NCBI GenBank assembly: GCA_038209275.1
Contig: JBBQXW010000079.1
Coordinates: forward strand, 1-24,658
DNA from: L227-5C sp038209275
Lineage (GTDB): Bacteria; Chloroflexota; Chloroflexia; Chloroheliales; Chloroheliaceae
Length of the DNA: 24,658 nt
Direction of reading: 5' to 3'
The notes below the pieces were generated by a model. It made no database searches. It was given only the letters and a program-made list of their open reading frames with translations, and had not been told where the DNA came from. Of the stretch, positions 13,761-20,388 are shown piece by piece (position 1 is the stretch's first letter; the number at the start of each line of letters is the position of its first letter). A program made the position numbers and the translations under genes.

Positions 13761-15734
13761 CTACTTGGTAGGCGTTGCTGCCGGAGTAGTAGCCGCCGGA
13801 GTGGTGGCGGCTGCCGTTGTTGGGGCAGTTGTGGTCGTAGTGGCTGCCGTTGTTGCAGTTGCAGTCGTACTTGCAGCAGTGGTCGCTGACGCTGCCGTGG
13901 TTGCGCCGGGAGTACCAGCAGCACCCGGCGTTCCCGTGCCGCTTGCGGCGGCGGTAGTAGCAGGCGGCGCGGTAGTTGGGGCAGGCGATGGCGTTATCGT
14001 CGGCGGAATCACTGGCGTAAAGACGGGCGCTGGCACCTGGGTCGGAACGGGCGTGGGCGTTGGCGGCGTGCTATACTTCGGCTTGGCGGCCTCAACCTGC
14101 TTCTTCAGCCACTTGGTGTAGACGTTATAATCGCCGTTCTGGTCAGTGCCAATAAGCTGATTGTACTCGACGGCATCGAGCGGACGATTATTGTCTTTGC
14201 CAGTTACCCATATAACGTGGTAGCCAAAATCGGTTTTCACGGGCGCTTCACTAAGCTGACCAACTTCGATTTTCTGGGCGGCCTGATAGAACGGGTCAAC
14301 CATCATGCCTTCGATAAACCAGCCCAAGTCGCCGTTGTGGGCGGCGGCAGTCTTGTCGTCCGATTTGTCGCGGGCCAACTCAATAAATTTCTTCTCGAAA
14401 TCGGCTTGCGGCACTGCCTTTAGCTGGGCTATCAAATCTTTAGCGACTGCTTCCTCTTTTACTAGAATATGACTGGCCTTGATTTGCGGATAAGGGTCGC
14501 CCACCTTTGGCAACTGGCTGATTAAACGCTGGCTGGTTTCGCGCTTGAGATACTGGAAGCGCAATTCCCACTGCTTGTAATCGTCTTCGGTCAACCCGGT
14601 AGCTTTCTTGAATGAATCCAGGAAGCCCGTGCGATTTGCCGAAATGGTGGATTGCACCTTATCCCCGCCAATCGCGGTTTTGGTGGCGGTGGCAGTTGGC
14701 GTAACAGTCACCGTTGCAGTTATGGCAGTGTCTACCGTTACTGTGCCGGAAATATTCGTAGCGGGTGCAACGCTGGAAGTTGCCCCTGGGGTCAGATTAG
14801 GCGTGCCAGTTACGCCAGGAGTAGTGTTAGCCCCGCCCGTCGTGGTTGCGCCAGGAGTAGCATTACCACCACCTGTGCCAGTAGCCTGGGGCGTAAGCGA
14901 AGTTGTGGTCGTCGGCGTAGGCGACACCGAAGGCGTAGCCGTCGGCAACGGTGTCGTATTATTAGCGGTAGAAGTGGCGATGGCGGCGGCGGCGGTAGCA
15001 TTAGCCTGAGAAGTGGCGGTGGCGGGTATGCCAGTCGCGTTTGGCGTTGGTGTATAAATATTAGCAAGGAACAAATCGCCCAAAAAGGCGTTGAGCTTGT
15101 CATCGCTGGCGGTAATACCAAACTGGTCTTTCGCTGCTTTTTCAGCCACCAGATTAGCTGCCATTGCTTCAAGCGTCGCCTGGTCTACCGGGCGGGTAGT
15201 AATATCAGTCATTTCGCTTTGGTCAAGCTGGATACGGGCCTGCAACTGATTGGCCTGGTCGCCCTGGACAAAAGCGGCTTGCTGCTGCAACTGACCGATT
15301 TCTTTGAATAGTTGAATTTTGCGGAATTTATAATAATCGCCACTGCTGATGGTTTGGCCGTTTACTTCGGCTAAGGTTTTAATATTGGGTGCAACCAGCG
15401 ATTGAAATATACCAACCACAAAAACCACTACAATCAAGCCCACTACAATAATAGTAGCAATTACTAACTGGCGCTGGCGCTGCAAGTCTTTCTGGTAACG
15501 GCTGGCCTGGCGACGGGTCATATTCTGCTGCGGAGGCGCTGCCTGAGCCTGGCGCGGTGGACGACGATTTGCCGCCGACATTGTGGGCGGAATAGCCGGG
15601 CCACCTTTGTTAGTAGCAGTCGGGCGGGTCGGTTGCGAACGCTGCGGGCGCATACTATCGGGACGTGCTTTTGCGCCAGCCTCTACCGGCTTATCATCCG
15701 AACTGGATGGACGTTTCTCTTCGTTATTCGCCAT
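13761..15734 (-). CDS. Membrane-anchored parvulin-type peptidyl-prolyl cis-trans isomerase (SurA/PrsA-like)
   Basis: A 657-residue protein. A basic, Pro-rich cytoplasmic tail (1-88) leads to one membrane helix at about 90-113, so the rest should be outside the membrane. Residues 120-225 form a SurA-N-like chaperone domain (AEVNGQTISSGDYYKFRKIQLF). A Thr/Ala/Pro/Gly-rich low-complexity insert follows at about 227-358. A second helical part (FLDSFKKATGLTEDDYKQWE) precedes the parvulin domain at about 418-512, which has KASHILVKEEA, GDLGWFIEGMMVDPF and DFGYHVIWV. A Pro/Thr/Ala tail covers 551-657. It would fold secreted or envelope proteins. The Thr-rich segments look like wall-spanning or glycosylated linkers (inference). 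It lies downstream of rpsF-ssb-rpsR but behind several hairpins, so it is probably transcribed separately. Confidence 0.9.
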   Translation of the reverse strand: MANNEEKRPSSSDDKPVEAGAKARPDSMRPQRSQPTRPTATNKGGPAIPPTMSAANRRPPRQAQAAPPQQNMTRRQASRYQKDLQRQRQLVIATIIVVGLIVVVFVVGIFQSLVAPNIKTLAEVNGQTISSGDYYKFRKIQLFKEIGQLQQQAAFVQGDQANQLQARIQLDQSEMTDITTRPVDQATLEAMAANLVAEKAAKDQFGITASDDKLNAFLGDLFLANIYTPTPNATGIPATATSQANATAAAAIATSTANNTTPLPTATPSVSPTPTTTTSLTPQATGTGGGNATPGATTTGGANTTPGVTGTPNLTPGATSSVAPATNISGTVTVDTAITATVTVTPTATATKTAIGGDKVQSTISANRTGFLDSFKKATGLTEDDYKQWELRFQYLKRETSQRLISQLPKVGDPYPQIKASHILVKEEAVAKDLIAQLKAVPQADFEKKFIELARDKSDDKTAAAHNGDLGWFIEGMMVDPFYQAAQKIEVGQLSEAPVKTDFGYHVIWVTGKDNNRPLDAVEYNQLIGTDQNGDYNVYTKWLKKQVEAAKPKYSTPPTPTPVPTQVPAPVFTPVIPPTITPSPAPTTAPPATTAAASGTGTPGAAGTPGATTAASATTAASTTATATTAATTTTTAPTTAAATTPAATTPAATPTK

Positions 15735-15803
15735 GAGGTTATTCTATCTCTCTTCCAATAATACTAAGATTTTCGCTTACATCCAGGCCAAACCCGGAGA
15801 ATC

Positions 15804-15843
15804 CATAGTTTTAATTTTTCTTGCAAAAAAAATTAAAACTATG
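15804..15843. repeat. AT-rich hairpin with 16-bp perfect stem
   Basis: CATAGTTTTAATTTTT (15804-15819) pairs perfectly with AAAAATTAAAACTATG (15828-15843) across an 8-nt loop, CTTGCAAA. It lies 70 bp upstream of the isomerase start. It shares the TTGCAAAA centre with the palindrome at 15864-15899. Confidence 0.75.
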
Positions 15844-15863
15844 AGAAAAACAGAAACTTCTAA

Positions 15864-15899
15864 GCATTTGAAAATTTTTTGCAAAAAATTTTCAAATGC
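15864..15899. repeat. Perfect 36-bp palindrome
   Basis: The left half GCATTTGAAAATTTTTTG and the right half CAAAAAATTTTCAAATGC are exact reverse complements with no spacer. It is AT-rich with a central TTGCAA. It lies between the rpsR and isomerase genes, 20 bp from the preceding hairpin. It may be a termination barrier or a protein-binding site. Confidence 0.85.
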
Positions 15900-15950
15900 A
15901 CAAGGAAAAGCGAAATCCTCAATAAGGATAAGTTCAAACTAAGATTTAAC

Positions 15951-15999
15951 AAGAAAAAGGCACAGGAAAGCTCGGAATACCCGCGCTGCTCCTGTGCCT
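15951..15999 (-). terminator. Intrinsic terminator of the rpsF-ssb-rpsR operon
   Basis: On the minus strand AGGCACAGGA pairs with TCCTGTGCCT (plus positions 15990-15999 and 15958-15967), followed at once by a TTTTTC run. The loop is 22 nt and could fold further. It is the only one of the stacked hairpins here with a proper U-tract for minus-strand transcription. Confidence 0.75.
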
Positions 16000-16017
16000 C
16001 AAGCAGTTATAAGTGAA

Positions 16018-16060
16018 TAATATTTTGATTTCGGCTCGTTGTTTTGAAATCAAAATATTA
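16018..16060 (-). terminator. Perfect 15-bp hairpin immediately after rpsR
   Basis: TAATATTTTGATTTC (16018-16032) and GAAATCAAAATATTA (16046-16060) pair perfectly across a 13-nt loop. The hairpin starts seven bases beyond the rpsR stop. It is AT-rich without a clear U-tract, so it may protect the mRNA 3' end or pause polymerase ahead of the terminator at 15951-15999. Confidence 0.6.
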
Positions 16061-16067
16061 CTTGGTT

Positions 16068-16553
16068 TTAACGAGATTGATTCGCCACGTAAGGCAGCAA
16101 AGCCATGTAGCGTCCTCGTTTGATTGCAACGGTCAAAGAGCGCTGGTGGCGGGCGCACGTGCCGGTCTTGCGACGTGGCTCAATTTTTCCTCGGTCTGAC
16201 AGGTAGCGGCGCAGGCGCTGGAAGTCTTTGTAATCTACTTCGCGTACCTGGTCAACGCAAAACTGGCAAACCTTGCGGCGCGGCGTAAAGCGGTCTTTAC
16301 CACCGGGCCGACGGGGGCGGCGTGCGCCACCTGGCCCACCAAAAGAGCGACCACCCGGCCCTCCTCTATCGCCACCATCACCAGGGCCATCATTATCGCC
16401 ACCCTGCGAGGGGTTGGGGCGGAATCCACCGGGGCGCGGGGGTCGGTTAAATGGGCGCGGCGCTTGTGGTTGGGTAGGTTGCTGCGACGGTGCGCCGACT
16501 GTCGGCACTACCGCTTCCCCATTATTGTTATTGTTATCGTTTTCGGTTGTCAC
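16068..16553 (-). CDS. rpsR: 30S ribosomal protein S18 with long N-terminal extension
   Basis: A 161-residue protein, about twice the usual S18 length. The S18 domain is confined to about 90-156: RRKVCQFC, VDYKDFQRLRRYLSDRGKIEPRRKTGTCARHQRSLTVAIKRGRYMALLPY. Cys96, Cys99, Cys133 and His136 form a plausible zinc site, as in the Cys-containing S18 class. Residues 1-89 are low complexity: Asn-rich at first, then Pro/Gln, then Gly/Arg/Asp-rich, with no predicted fold. S18 binds S6 at the platform of the small subunit. Translation starts at GTG (complement 16551-16553), with GGAG about 11 bases upstream. It is the last gene of rpsF-ssb-rpsR; rplI, which often follows, is absent. Confidence 0.95.
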   Translation of the reverse strand: MTTENDNNNNNGEAVVPTVGAPSQQPTQPQAPRPFNRPPRPGGFRPNPSQGGDNDGPGDGGDRGGPGGRSFGGPGGARRPRRPGGKDRFTPRRKVCQFCVDQVREVDYKDFQRLRRYLSDRGKIEPRRKTGTCARHQRSLTVAIKRGRYMALLPYVANQSR

Positions 16554-16649
16554 CTGATTCTAAACTCCTTCGACATTCAACACTGGCCTTAACTCTGGCA
16601 AGCGAGAAAACCGAAATGGGCTAGAATTTGAACTCAAGTTTCGCTTTTT

Positions 16650-16705
16650 CGGTAGGGGTTTGATTCATCAAACCCTTTTGGCAAAATTAAATCGCACCCC
16701 TACCG
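16650..16705. repeat. GTAGGGG-family repeat, copy 4, inside the rpsF operon
   Basis: CGGTAGGGG (16650-16658) and CCCCTACCG (16697-16705) form the outer stem. The left arm also folds as GGGTTTGAT-TC-ATCAAACCC (16656-16675), and the right inner hairpin is eroded. It lies between ssb and rpsR, so it is transcribed with the operon and may affect the relative level of S18. Confidence 0.8.
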
Positions 16706-16715
16706 AAACGCTGGT

Positions 16716-17210
16716 TTAGAACGGCAAATCTTCCGGGTCGGCCTCATCCTCAAACGGATTGTCGTTGGCGCGGCCTTTAGGAGCAGCAGCACCACTACGG
16801 GCAGGCGCTCGGTTGGATTGATAGCTGTTACCGTTACCGTTACTGCTACCACCGCCATCTTCTTCCTGACTGCGCTTCGAGTCCAGCATCAACATTTCGT
16901 TGGCAACCACTTCGGTAATTTGCTTCTCCAGGTTGGTCTCTTTGTCCTGATATTTGCGAGTCTGCATACGACCCTCAATAAAGACATGACTGCCAGTTTT
17001 CAGATAATTAGCGCAGGTCTCGGCCAATTTTTCCCATGCTACTACTCGAAACCATTCGGTTTGCTCTTGATAAGAGCCATCGGTTTGCTTGACGCTACGA
17101 CCAGAAGCTACCGAAAAAGTAGCTACCGCAGTACCGTTGGGCAAATAGCGCAATTCAGGAGTCTTGCCCAGACGACCAGTTAACATCACTTTGTTCAAAT
17201 CTCTAGCCAT
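16716..17210 (-). CDS. ssb: Single-stranded DNA-binding protein
   Basis: A 164-residue protein. The OB-fold covers about 1-110: MARDLNKVMLTGRLGKTPELRYLPNGTAVATFSVAS, EQTEWFRVVAWEKLAETCANYLKTGSHVFIEGRMQTRKYQ. A flexible Gly/Ser/Asn-rich linker follows (about 113-148). The acidic C-terminal tip ends in DPEDLPF, the peptide that recruits replication and repair partners. The length and tail are typical of bacterial homotetrameric SSB. GAGGAAAG lies just before the ATG. Position between rpsF and rpsR is the conserved arrangement. Confidence 0.97.
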   Translation of the reverse strand: MARDLNKVMLTGRLGKTPELRYLPNGTAVATFSVASGRSVKQTDGSYQEQTEWFRVVAWEKLAETCANYLKTGSHVFIEGRMQTRKYQDKETNLEKQITEVVANEMLMLDSKRSQEEDGGGSSNGNGNSYQSNRAPARSGAAAPKGRANDNPFEDEADPEDLPF

Positions 17211-17290
17211 TTCTTTTCCTCACTTTCAAAGTATCGGCTCAAATTCAAATCATCCACTAAATAGAAAAAAATGAAACAGCTTGGAACTTC

Positions 17291-17590
17291 TTAATCTTTC
17301 GCCAGGCTAATCAGCATATGGCGGAAGATTTCTTCGGAAATCCGCAGGTCACGTTCCAGCTCATCTGTTTGGGCCGGTTCCAGACGGAAATTAGCCAGGA
17401 CGAAATAACCATCCTGAATCTTGTTAATAGGATAAGTCATGCGTCGTTTGCCCCAGGGAGCATTCGTGTTGACCTCGCCCATCTCGCCGCCCAACCGGGT
17501 GACAAAATTGTTCACTTTGTCTATTGCCGTAGGAAGATTTTCATCACCCACTTCGGGGTTAATGATATAAAGCATCTCGTAATCGCGCAT
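17291..17590 (-). CDS. rpsF: 30S ribosomal protein S6
   Basis: A 99-residue protein of usual length: MRDYEMLYIINPEVGDENL at the N-terminus, then WGKRRMTYPINKIQDGYFVLANFRLEP and the helical end ISEEIFRHMLISLAKD. S6 pairs with S18 on the small subunit. The start is the ATG complementary to 17588-17590, because a strong AAAGGAGG precedes it by about 12 bases and the family begins at MRxYE. A longer in-frame start at 17662 is not supported. It is the first gene of the operon, behind a leader of about 225 nt if the promoter at 17822-17850 is used. Confidence 0.96.
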   Translation of the reverse strand: MRDYEMLYIINPEVGDENLPTAIDKVNNFVTRLGGEMGEVNTNAPWGKRRMTYPINKIQDGYFVLANFRLEPAQTDELERDLRISEEIFRHMLISLAKD

Positions 17591-17821
17591 GGTGTCTCCA
17601 CACCTCCTTTCTATGGGTTCGCCCCGGTTCAGTTTTTCCCTCGATAAATAGGGCGGCCTCAAACCTGGGTGAAGAAGGTTGTGTGCCAGAACCGACGCAG
17701 AAAGGTCAAACCCTCGCTAATGGATTTAACCACTAATCAGGTTGCCCTGATATTCATGTTATCTACCAAATGACTATAAAAGTGCCACTCGGTTTTTATT
17801 TATTTTCTTTATCGAAGGCAG

Positions 17822-17850
17822 ATTATATCACAGCTGGCTCTGAGCCGCAA
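17822..17850 (-). promoter_or_regulatory. Candidate promoter of the rpsF-ssb-rpsR operon
   Basis: On the minus strand TTGCGG (complement 17845-17850) and TATAAT (complement 17822-17827) are spaced by 17 bp. Transcription would start near 17815, giving a long 5' leader before rpsF. The -10 is perfect and the -35 keeps only TTG. Confidence 0.5.
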
Positions 17851-17854
17851 ACGG

Positions 17855-17885
17855 AAGGAGTAGGAGTAGGAGTAGGAGTAGGAGA
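17855..17885. repeat. Hexanucleotide microsatellite
   Basis: GGAGTA is repeated about five times in tandem. It borders the start of the fold-back element and lies just upstream of the proposed operon promoter. Copy number may vary between strains. Confidence 0.8.
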
Positions 17886-17891
17886 AAGAAG

Positions 17892-18126
17892 GAACACAGA
17901 TGGACACGGATTAGCACCACCCTTCGGGCGTGAACACGGAGAGGTTTAAAGATAAGTAACAAGAATACACCACGGAGACACGGAGGCACGGAGATAAATT
18001 CGATTTTTTAATTTCCTCTGTGTCCCCTGTGGTTAATAGATTACCTTAAAATTGAATTTATCTCCGTGCCTCCGTGTCTCCGTGGTGTATTTCTATTATT
18101 AAAATCATCAGTGTCCATCTGTGTTC
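17892..18126. repeat. 235-bp nested fold-back element of CACGGAG-type repeats
   Basis: The outer arms GAACACAGATGGACAC (17892-17907) and GTGTCCATCTGTGTTC (18111-18126) are perfect 16-bp inverted repeats. The inner arms 17964-18001 and 18054-18091 are a perfect 38-bp inverted repeat, containing CACCACGGAGACACGGAGGC in the left arm, around a 52-bp centre. Related single units occur at 20859 and 22592. No gene lies inside. With the microsatellite it fills most of the 646-bp gap 17591-18236; the rest of that gap is the rpsF leader and the promoter at 18144. Confidence 0.85.
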
Positions 18127-18143
18127 AAAAAATTTAAAAACTG

Positions 18144-18172
18144 TTGCATAGCACTTACTCTAGGGGTATACT
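18144..18172 (+). promoter_or_regulatory. Candidate promoter of the small membrane-protein gene
   Basis: TTGCAT (18144-18149) and TATACT (18167-18172) are spaced by 17 bp. The start of transcription would be about 58 nt before the ATG at 18237. It sits immediately outside the fold-back element. Confidence 0.4.
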
Positions 18173-18236
18173 GATAACAAAGTGGCTGATTATTTCCAGA
18201 CTTGTTTGAGAAATTAAGTGAAAGTTAGGCACTGGT

Positions 18237-18635
18237 ATGAATGATGAGCCTGACTCGCGCCAGAGTATAGTGCCGGTGGTGGAGCAAGTCCCGGTGGTGC
18301 ATAACGATAGGTTAGTCAGGGTGGAAACGGTGCAGGTGGAGGAGCAAGCCCTGTCCAATCACCTTGAACCGTCGAAGCCAGTTGATGATGTAGTCGAGGC
18401 AGAATGGGTAATACGTTACCGAGCGCACCGCAAACGCCAGTGGCTACGCTGGGTCGCGGCAATTATTCAGATGATTACAGCGCTTTTCGTAGCCTATATT
18501 TTTTATCTGATTCCGATTGACCCTTCGGTTGGGCCGTTCCACAACTGGAAAAACCCGGTCATTATTTTTATCTTGATTTGTTTTATCGGTAAAACGCTGG
18601 TAGACACGCTCTTTTACGACCATTACCAACCCTAG
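18237..18635 (+). CDS. Small two-helix membrane protein of unknown function
   Basis: A 132-residue protein that I do not recognise. The first 60 residues are hydrophilic and acidic, with Val/Glu/Gln-rich stretches and no clear fold. A basic segment YRAHRKRQWLRW comes just before the first membrane helix (about 74-92, AAIIQMITALFVAYIFYLI). A short loop with PIDPSVGPFHNW and a second helix (about 107-124, PVIIFILICFIGKTLVDTL) follow. The basic stretch suggests the N-terminus is cytoplasmic. Codon use and the preceding promoter make it a credible gene. The neighbours give no functional clue. Confidence 0.7.
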   Translation: MNDEPDSRQSIVPVVEQVPVVHNDRLVRVETVQVEEQALSNHLEPSKPVDDVVEAEWVIRYRAHRKRQWLRWVAAIIQMITALFVAYIFYLIPIDPSVGPFHNWKNPVIIFILICFIGKTLVDTLFYDHYQP

Positions 18636-18641
18636 ACTTTA

Positions 18642-18672
18642 GTTTTGAGTTTTGAGTTTTGAATTTTGAGTT
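18642..18672. repeat. TTTTGAG heptanucleotide repeat, first block
   Basis: About four head-to-tail copies of TTTTGAG (one as TTTTGAA), beginning six bases after the stop of the small membrane-protein gene. A second block of the same unit follows the next gene at 19762-19798. Confidence 0.8.
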
Positions 18673-18800
18673 GAAAGTACAATAGAAGCGGGGTTTCCTA
18701 TGTTAGCTGGTCAGAAATGGGAAAACCTCTTTTTTGCATTTCTAAACTAAAGTTATGTCAAGTTAGATTACAACTATATTATAGAATGAGATAAATTGAA

Positions 18801-19757
18801 ATGAGTGAATCAGAGAATATCAACAATATAAAAGATTTGGCGCAGGCGGCGGCACAGCGTGGGGAAGAATTTGTGGCGGCGGTGCGGGCGAACGAGGCGG
18901 TAGCGGTAAAGAAGATGCTGGCGGCGAAATCGAGCGCGGCGTATTTGCTCGATATGTTTGGGCTGGCGCTTTTTCGGCTGGATTTACGGCTGGATGACCC
19001 GCGAGAGAAAAATCGCCTAGCGCCATACGATTTACAAATTGAGGGACAGGTAGCCTTGCTGGAACTGGGTGTGCTAGAGCCATTGGAAGTTGAGGGAAGC
19101 GAAGGAGAGCAGCACGAGCATTTTCGGCGGTTGTTTGGTTCAAGTCTGCTGCTGAGTTTTGAGGAGGAATGGCGAGTGACGGAGGTGCTGCCTTTTAATT
19201 CGGATGGACAGTTGGATGTACAAAAGGCCGATGATAAGTTAATTATCGAAACACACCAGGGCAAGCGGCGATTACCAAGACAGGCTGAAAATTTGGATGG
19301 GGTAGAGCAATTATTTTTAGAGAAAATGCAGGAACAAGCCGGGCGGTTCAATTTAGAAGAAATGATTAATGCTCTGCGGCTATGGCGCGATTTCAAGCTG
19401 AAGAATGAGGCCCGACCAACGGGAAAAACCGAAGCATGGGCCGCCGGAGTTGAGTATTTGATAACTCTGTTCGATTATTATGAAGTGGAAAGTAAAACAA
19501 TAGCTAAATTTTATGGTAAGGATAATGCAGCCGTTATAAAACGGGCGCGGGAGATAGCACAGACCCTAAATGTTACCCAGTTTGATGACCGCTATTCGAT
19601 GCACCCTGACCCGGTGGCACACTACCGCAAGTTGTTTGGTGAACTTGGGATAAAGCCGGAACGCGACGAGCAAATTCGGCTGGCCCGCGAACGCGGACGG
19701 GTTTTTGATACTATCGAAGTGCCGCCCGACGATGATGATTTCTTCGGGCCAGAATAG
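18801..19757 (+). CDS. Uncharacterised protein with a putative helix-turn-helix segment
   Basis: A 318-residue soluble protein of unknown function. Residues 1-60 are Ala/Glu-rich and helical. A mixed region (about 60-160) includes LDDPREKNRLAPYDLQIEGQVALLELGVL. The stretch at about 208-255 (TEAWAAGVEYLITLFDYYEVESKTIAKFYGKDNAAVIKRAREI) has the look of a tetrahelical HTH. There the pattern 'W…A.EY…' is followed by 'T…A..YG.....V..R..EI', as in proteins joined to SEC-C or TFIIB-like modules. The usual second-helix 'VS.ST' is replaced by KDNAAV, so DNA binding is only a suggestion. The C-terminus is acidic, PPDDDDFFGPE. It is flanked on both sides by TTTTGAG repeat blocks and has no clear Shine-Dalgarno. 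Confidence 0.75.
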   Translation: MSESENINNIKDLAQAAAQRGEEFVAAVRANEAVAVKKMLAAKSSAAYLLDMFGLALFRLDLRLDDPREKNRLAPYDLQIEGQVALLELGVLEPLEVEGSEGEQHEHFRRLFGSSLLLSFEEEWRVTEVLPFNSDGQLDVQKADDKLIIETHQGKRRLPRQAENLDGVEQLFLEKMQEQAGRFNLEEMINALRLWRDFKLKNEARPTGKTEAWAAGVEYLITLFDYYEVESKTIAKFYGKDNAAVIKRAREIAQTLNVTQFDDRYSMHPDPVAHYRKLFGELGIKPERDEQIRLARERGRVFDTIEVPPDDDDFFGPE

Positions 19758-19761
19758 GCAA

Positions 19762-19798
19762 TTTTGAGTTTTGAGTTTTGAGTTTTGAGTTTTGAGTT
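19762..19798. repeat. TTTTGAG heptanucleotide repeat, second block
   Basis: Five tandem copies of TTTTGAG, starting five bases after the stop of the 318-residue gene. The remaining gap up to about 19940 shows only a duplicated GTACTTTGG (near 19835 and 19849), with no gene visible. Confidence 0.85.
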
Positions 19799-19940
19799 GA
19801 ATTGCTTGAGAATGGTGCTAATTGTTTAGCAAGGTACTTTGGGGATATGTACTTTGGTTTATAAACGTACTGGGTTGTGATAGGAGAAATTAACTACCAA
19901 AAGTGTTAGGAAGTTCACACTAATTTAATCATGTGTTTGC

Positions 19941-19946
19941 TATAAT
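19941..19946 (+). promoter_or_regulatory. Candidate -10 element for the small coiled-coil gene
   Basis: A perfect TATAAT preceded by TTTGC. TTCACA at 19914-19919 resembles a -35 box, but the 21-bp spacing is too long. If used, transcription begins near 19953, which rules out a translation start at 19933. Confidence 0.3.
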
Positions 19947-20016
19947 TAGTTCAGAAGAAAAATTGGTGGGAATTGGGAAATTTTGGTATTTTGTGGAAAT
20001 GAAGGGCCAAACTGTA

Positions 20017-20208
20017 ATGAGCAATAGTAATTTAGAAATTATTGTCAAGCGCCTGGGGGAAGCGTTGTGCCAGGTCAAAGAACAGCAATTATTGATAAAG
20101 CAACAAGAATTAAAGATTAAAATTTTGGAAGCGCGGTTGGCTAAAACTCAAGAGCTAAATACTATGCCGCCCGCCCGTCCCTGGCGAACCCTCGGCGGAC
20201 GAATCTAA
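20017..20208 (+). CDS. Small coiled-coil protein of unknown function
   Basis: A 63-residue protein starting at ATG 20017, with AAGGG ten bases upstream; ATG 19999 is an alternative adding six residues. It is almost entirely a predicted coiled coil (EIIVKRLGEALCQVKEQQLL, then IKQQELKIKILEARLAKTQE), followed by a short tail PPARPWRTLGGRI. I do not recognise a family. The tail with Trp and basic residues may be a docking peptide. Gene status is plausible, not certain. Confidence 0.5.
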   Translation: MSNSNLEIIVKRLGEALCQVKEQQLLIKQQELKIKILEARLAKTQELNTMPPARPWRTLGGRI

Positions 20209-20330
20209 TTTACTGGTGTAGAAAATCTTGAAATAAAAAGACCTGGGCGAGTGAACAAGGCTTCATTCGCCATTTTAATTTTAAATCGCGCTAACACAGT
20301 CAAATTTTTTGGACTGATTGGTCAAGTGGC

Positions 20331-20339
20331 TGGTATAAT
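20331..20339 (+). promoter_or_regulatory. Extended -10 promoter of the thioesterase gene
   Basis: TGGTATAAT matches TGnTATAAT and shares CTGGTATAATC with the site at 2480. It has no good -35, as is common for extended -10 promoters. Transcription would start near 20346, 43 nt before the GTG start at 20389. Confidence 0.5.
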
Positions 20340-20388
20340 CTGCAACATCGTGAGAAATTTGATAAGTTATAGAAAGGAAGAAAAAGCT

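Noticed and set aside
13765..14121. Plus-strand Val/Ala-rich frame opposite the isomerase C-terminal tail
   Set aside because: It is the complement of the Thr/Ala-rich tail codons; composition alone explains the long open frame.
14652..15311. Plus-strand 219-codon frame opposite the isomerase gene
   Set aside because: Arg/Gly/Ser-rich reading is the antisense of the Thr/Ala/Pro-rich linker; no start signals and no family resemblance.
17591..17662. N-terminal extension of S6 from an in-frame start at 17662
   Set aside because: S6 begins at MRDYE in the family, with AAAGGAGG just upstream of that ATG; the extension would cover the Shine-Dalgarno.
20251..20388. N-terminal extension of the thioesterase
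   Set aside because: It spans the extended -10 promoter, and the protein would be about 46 residues longer than the family.
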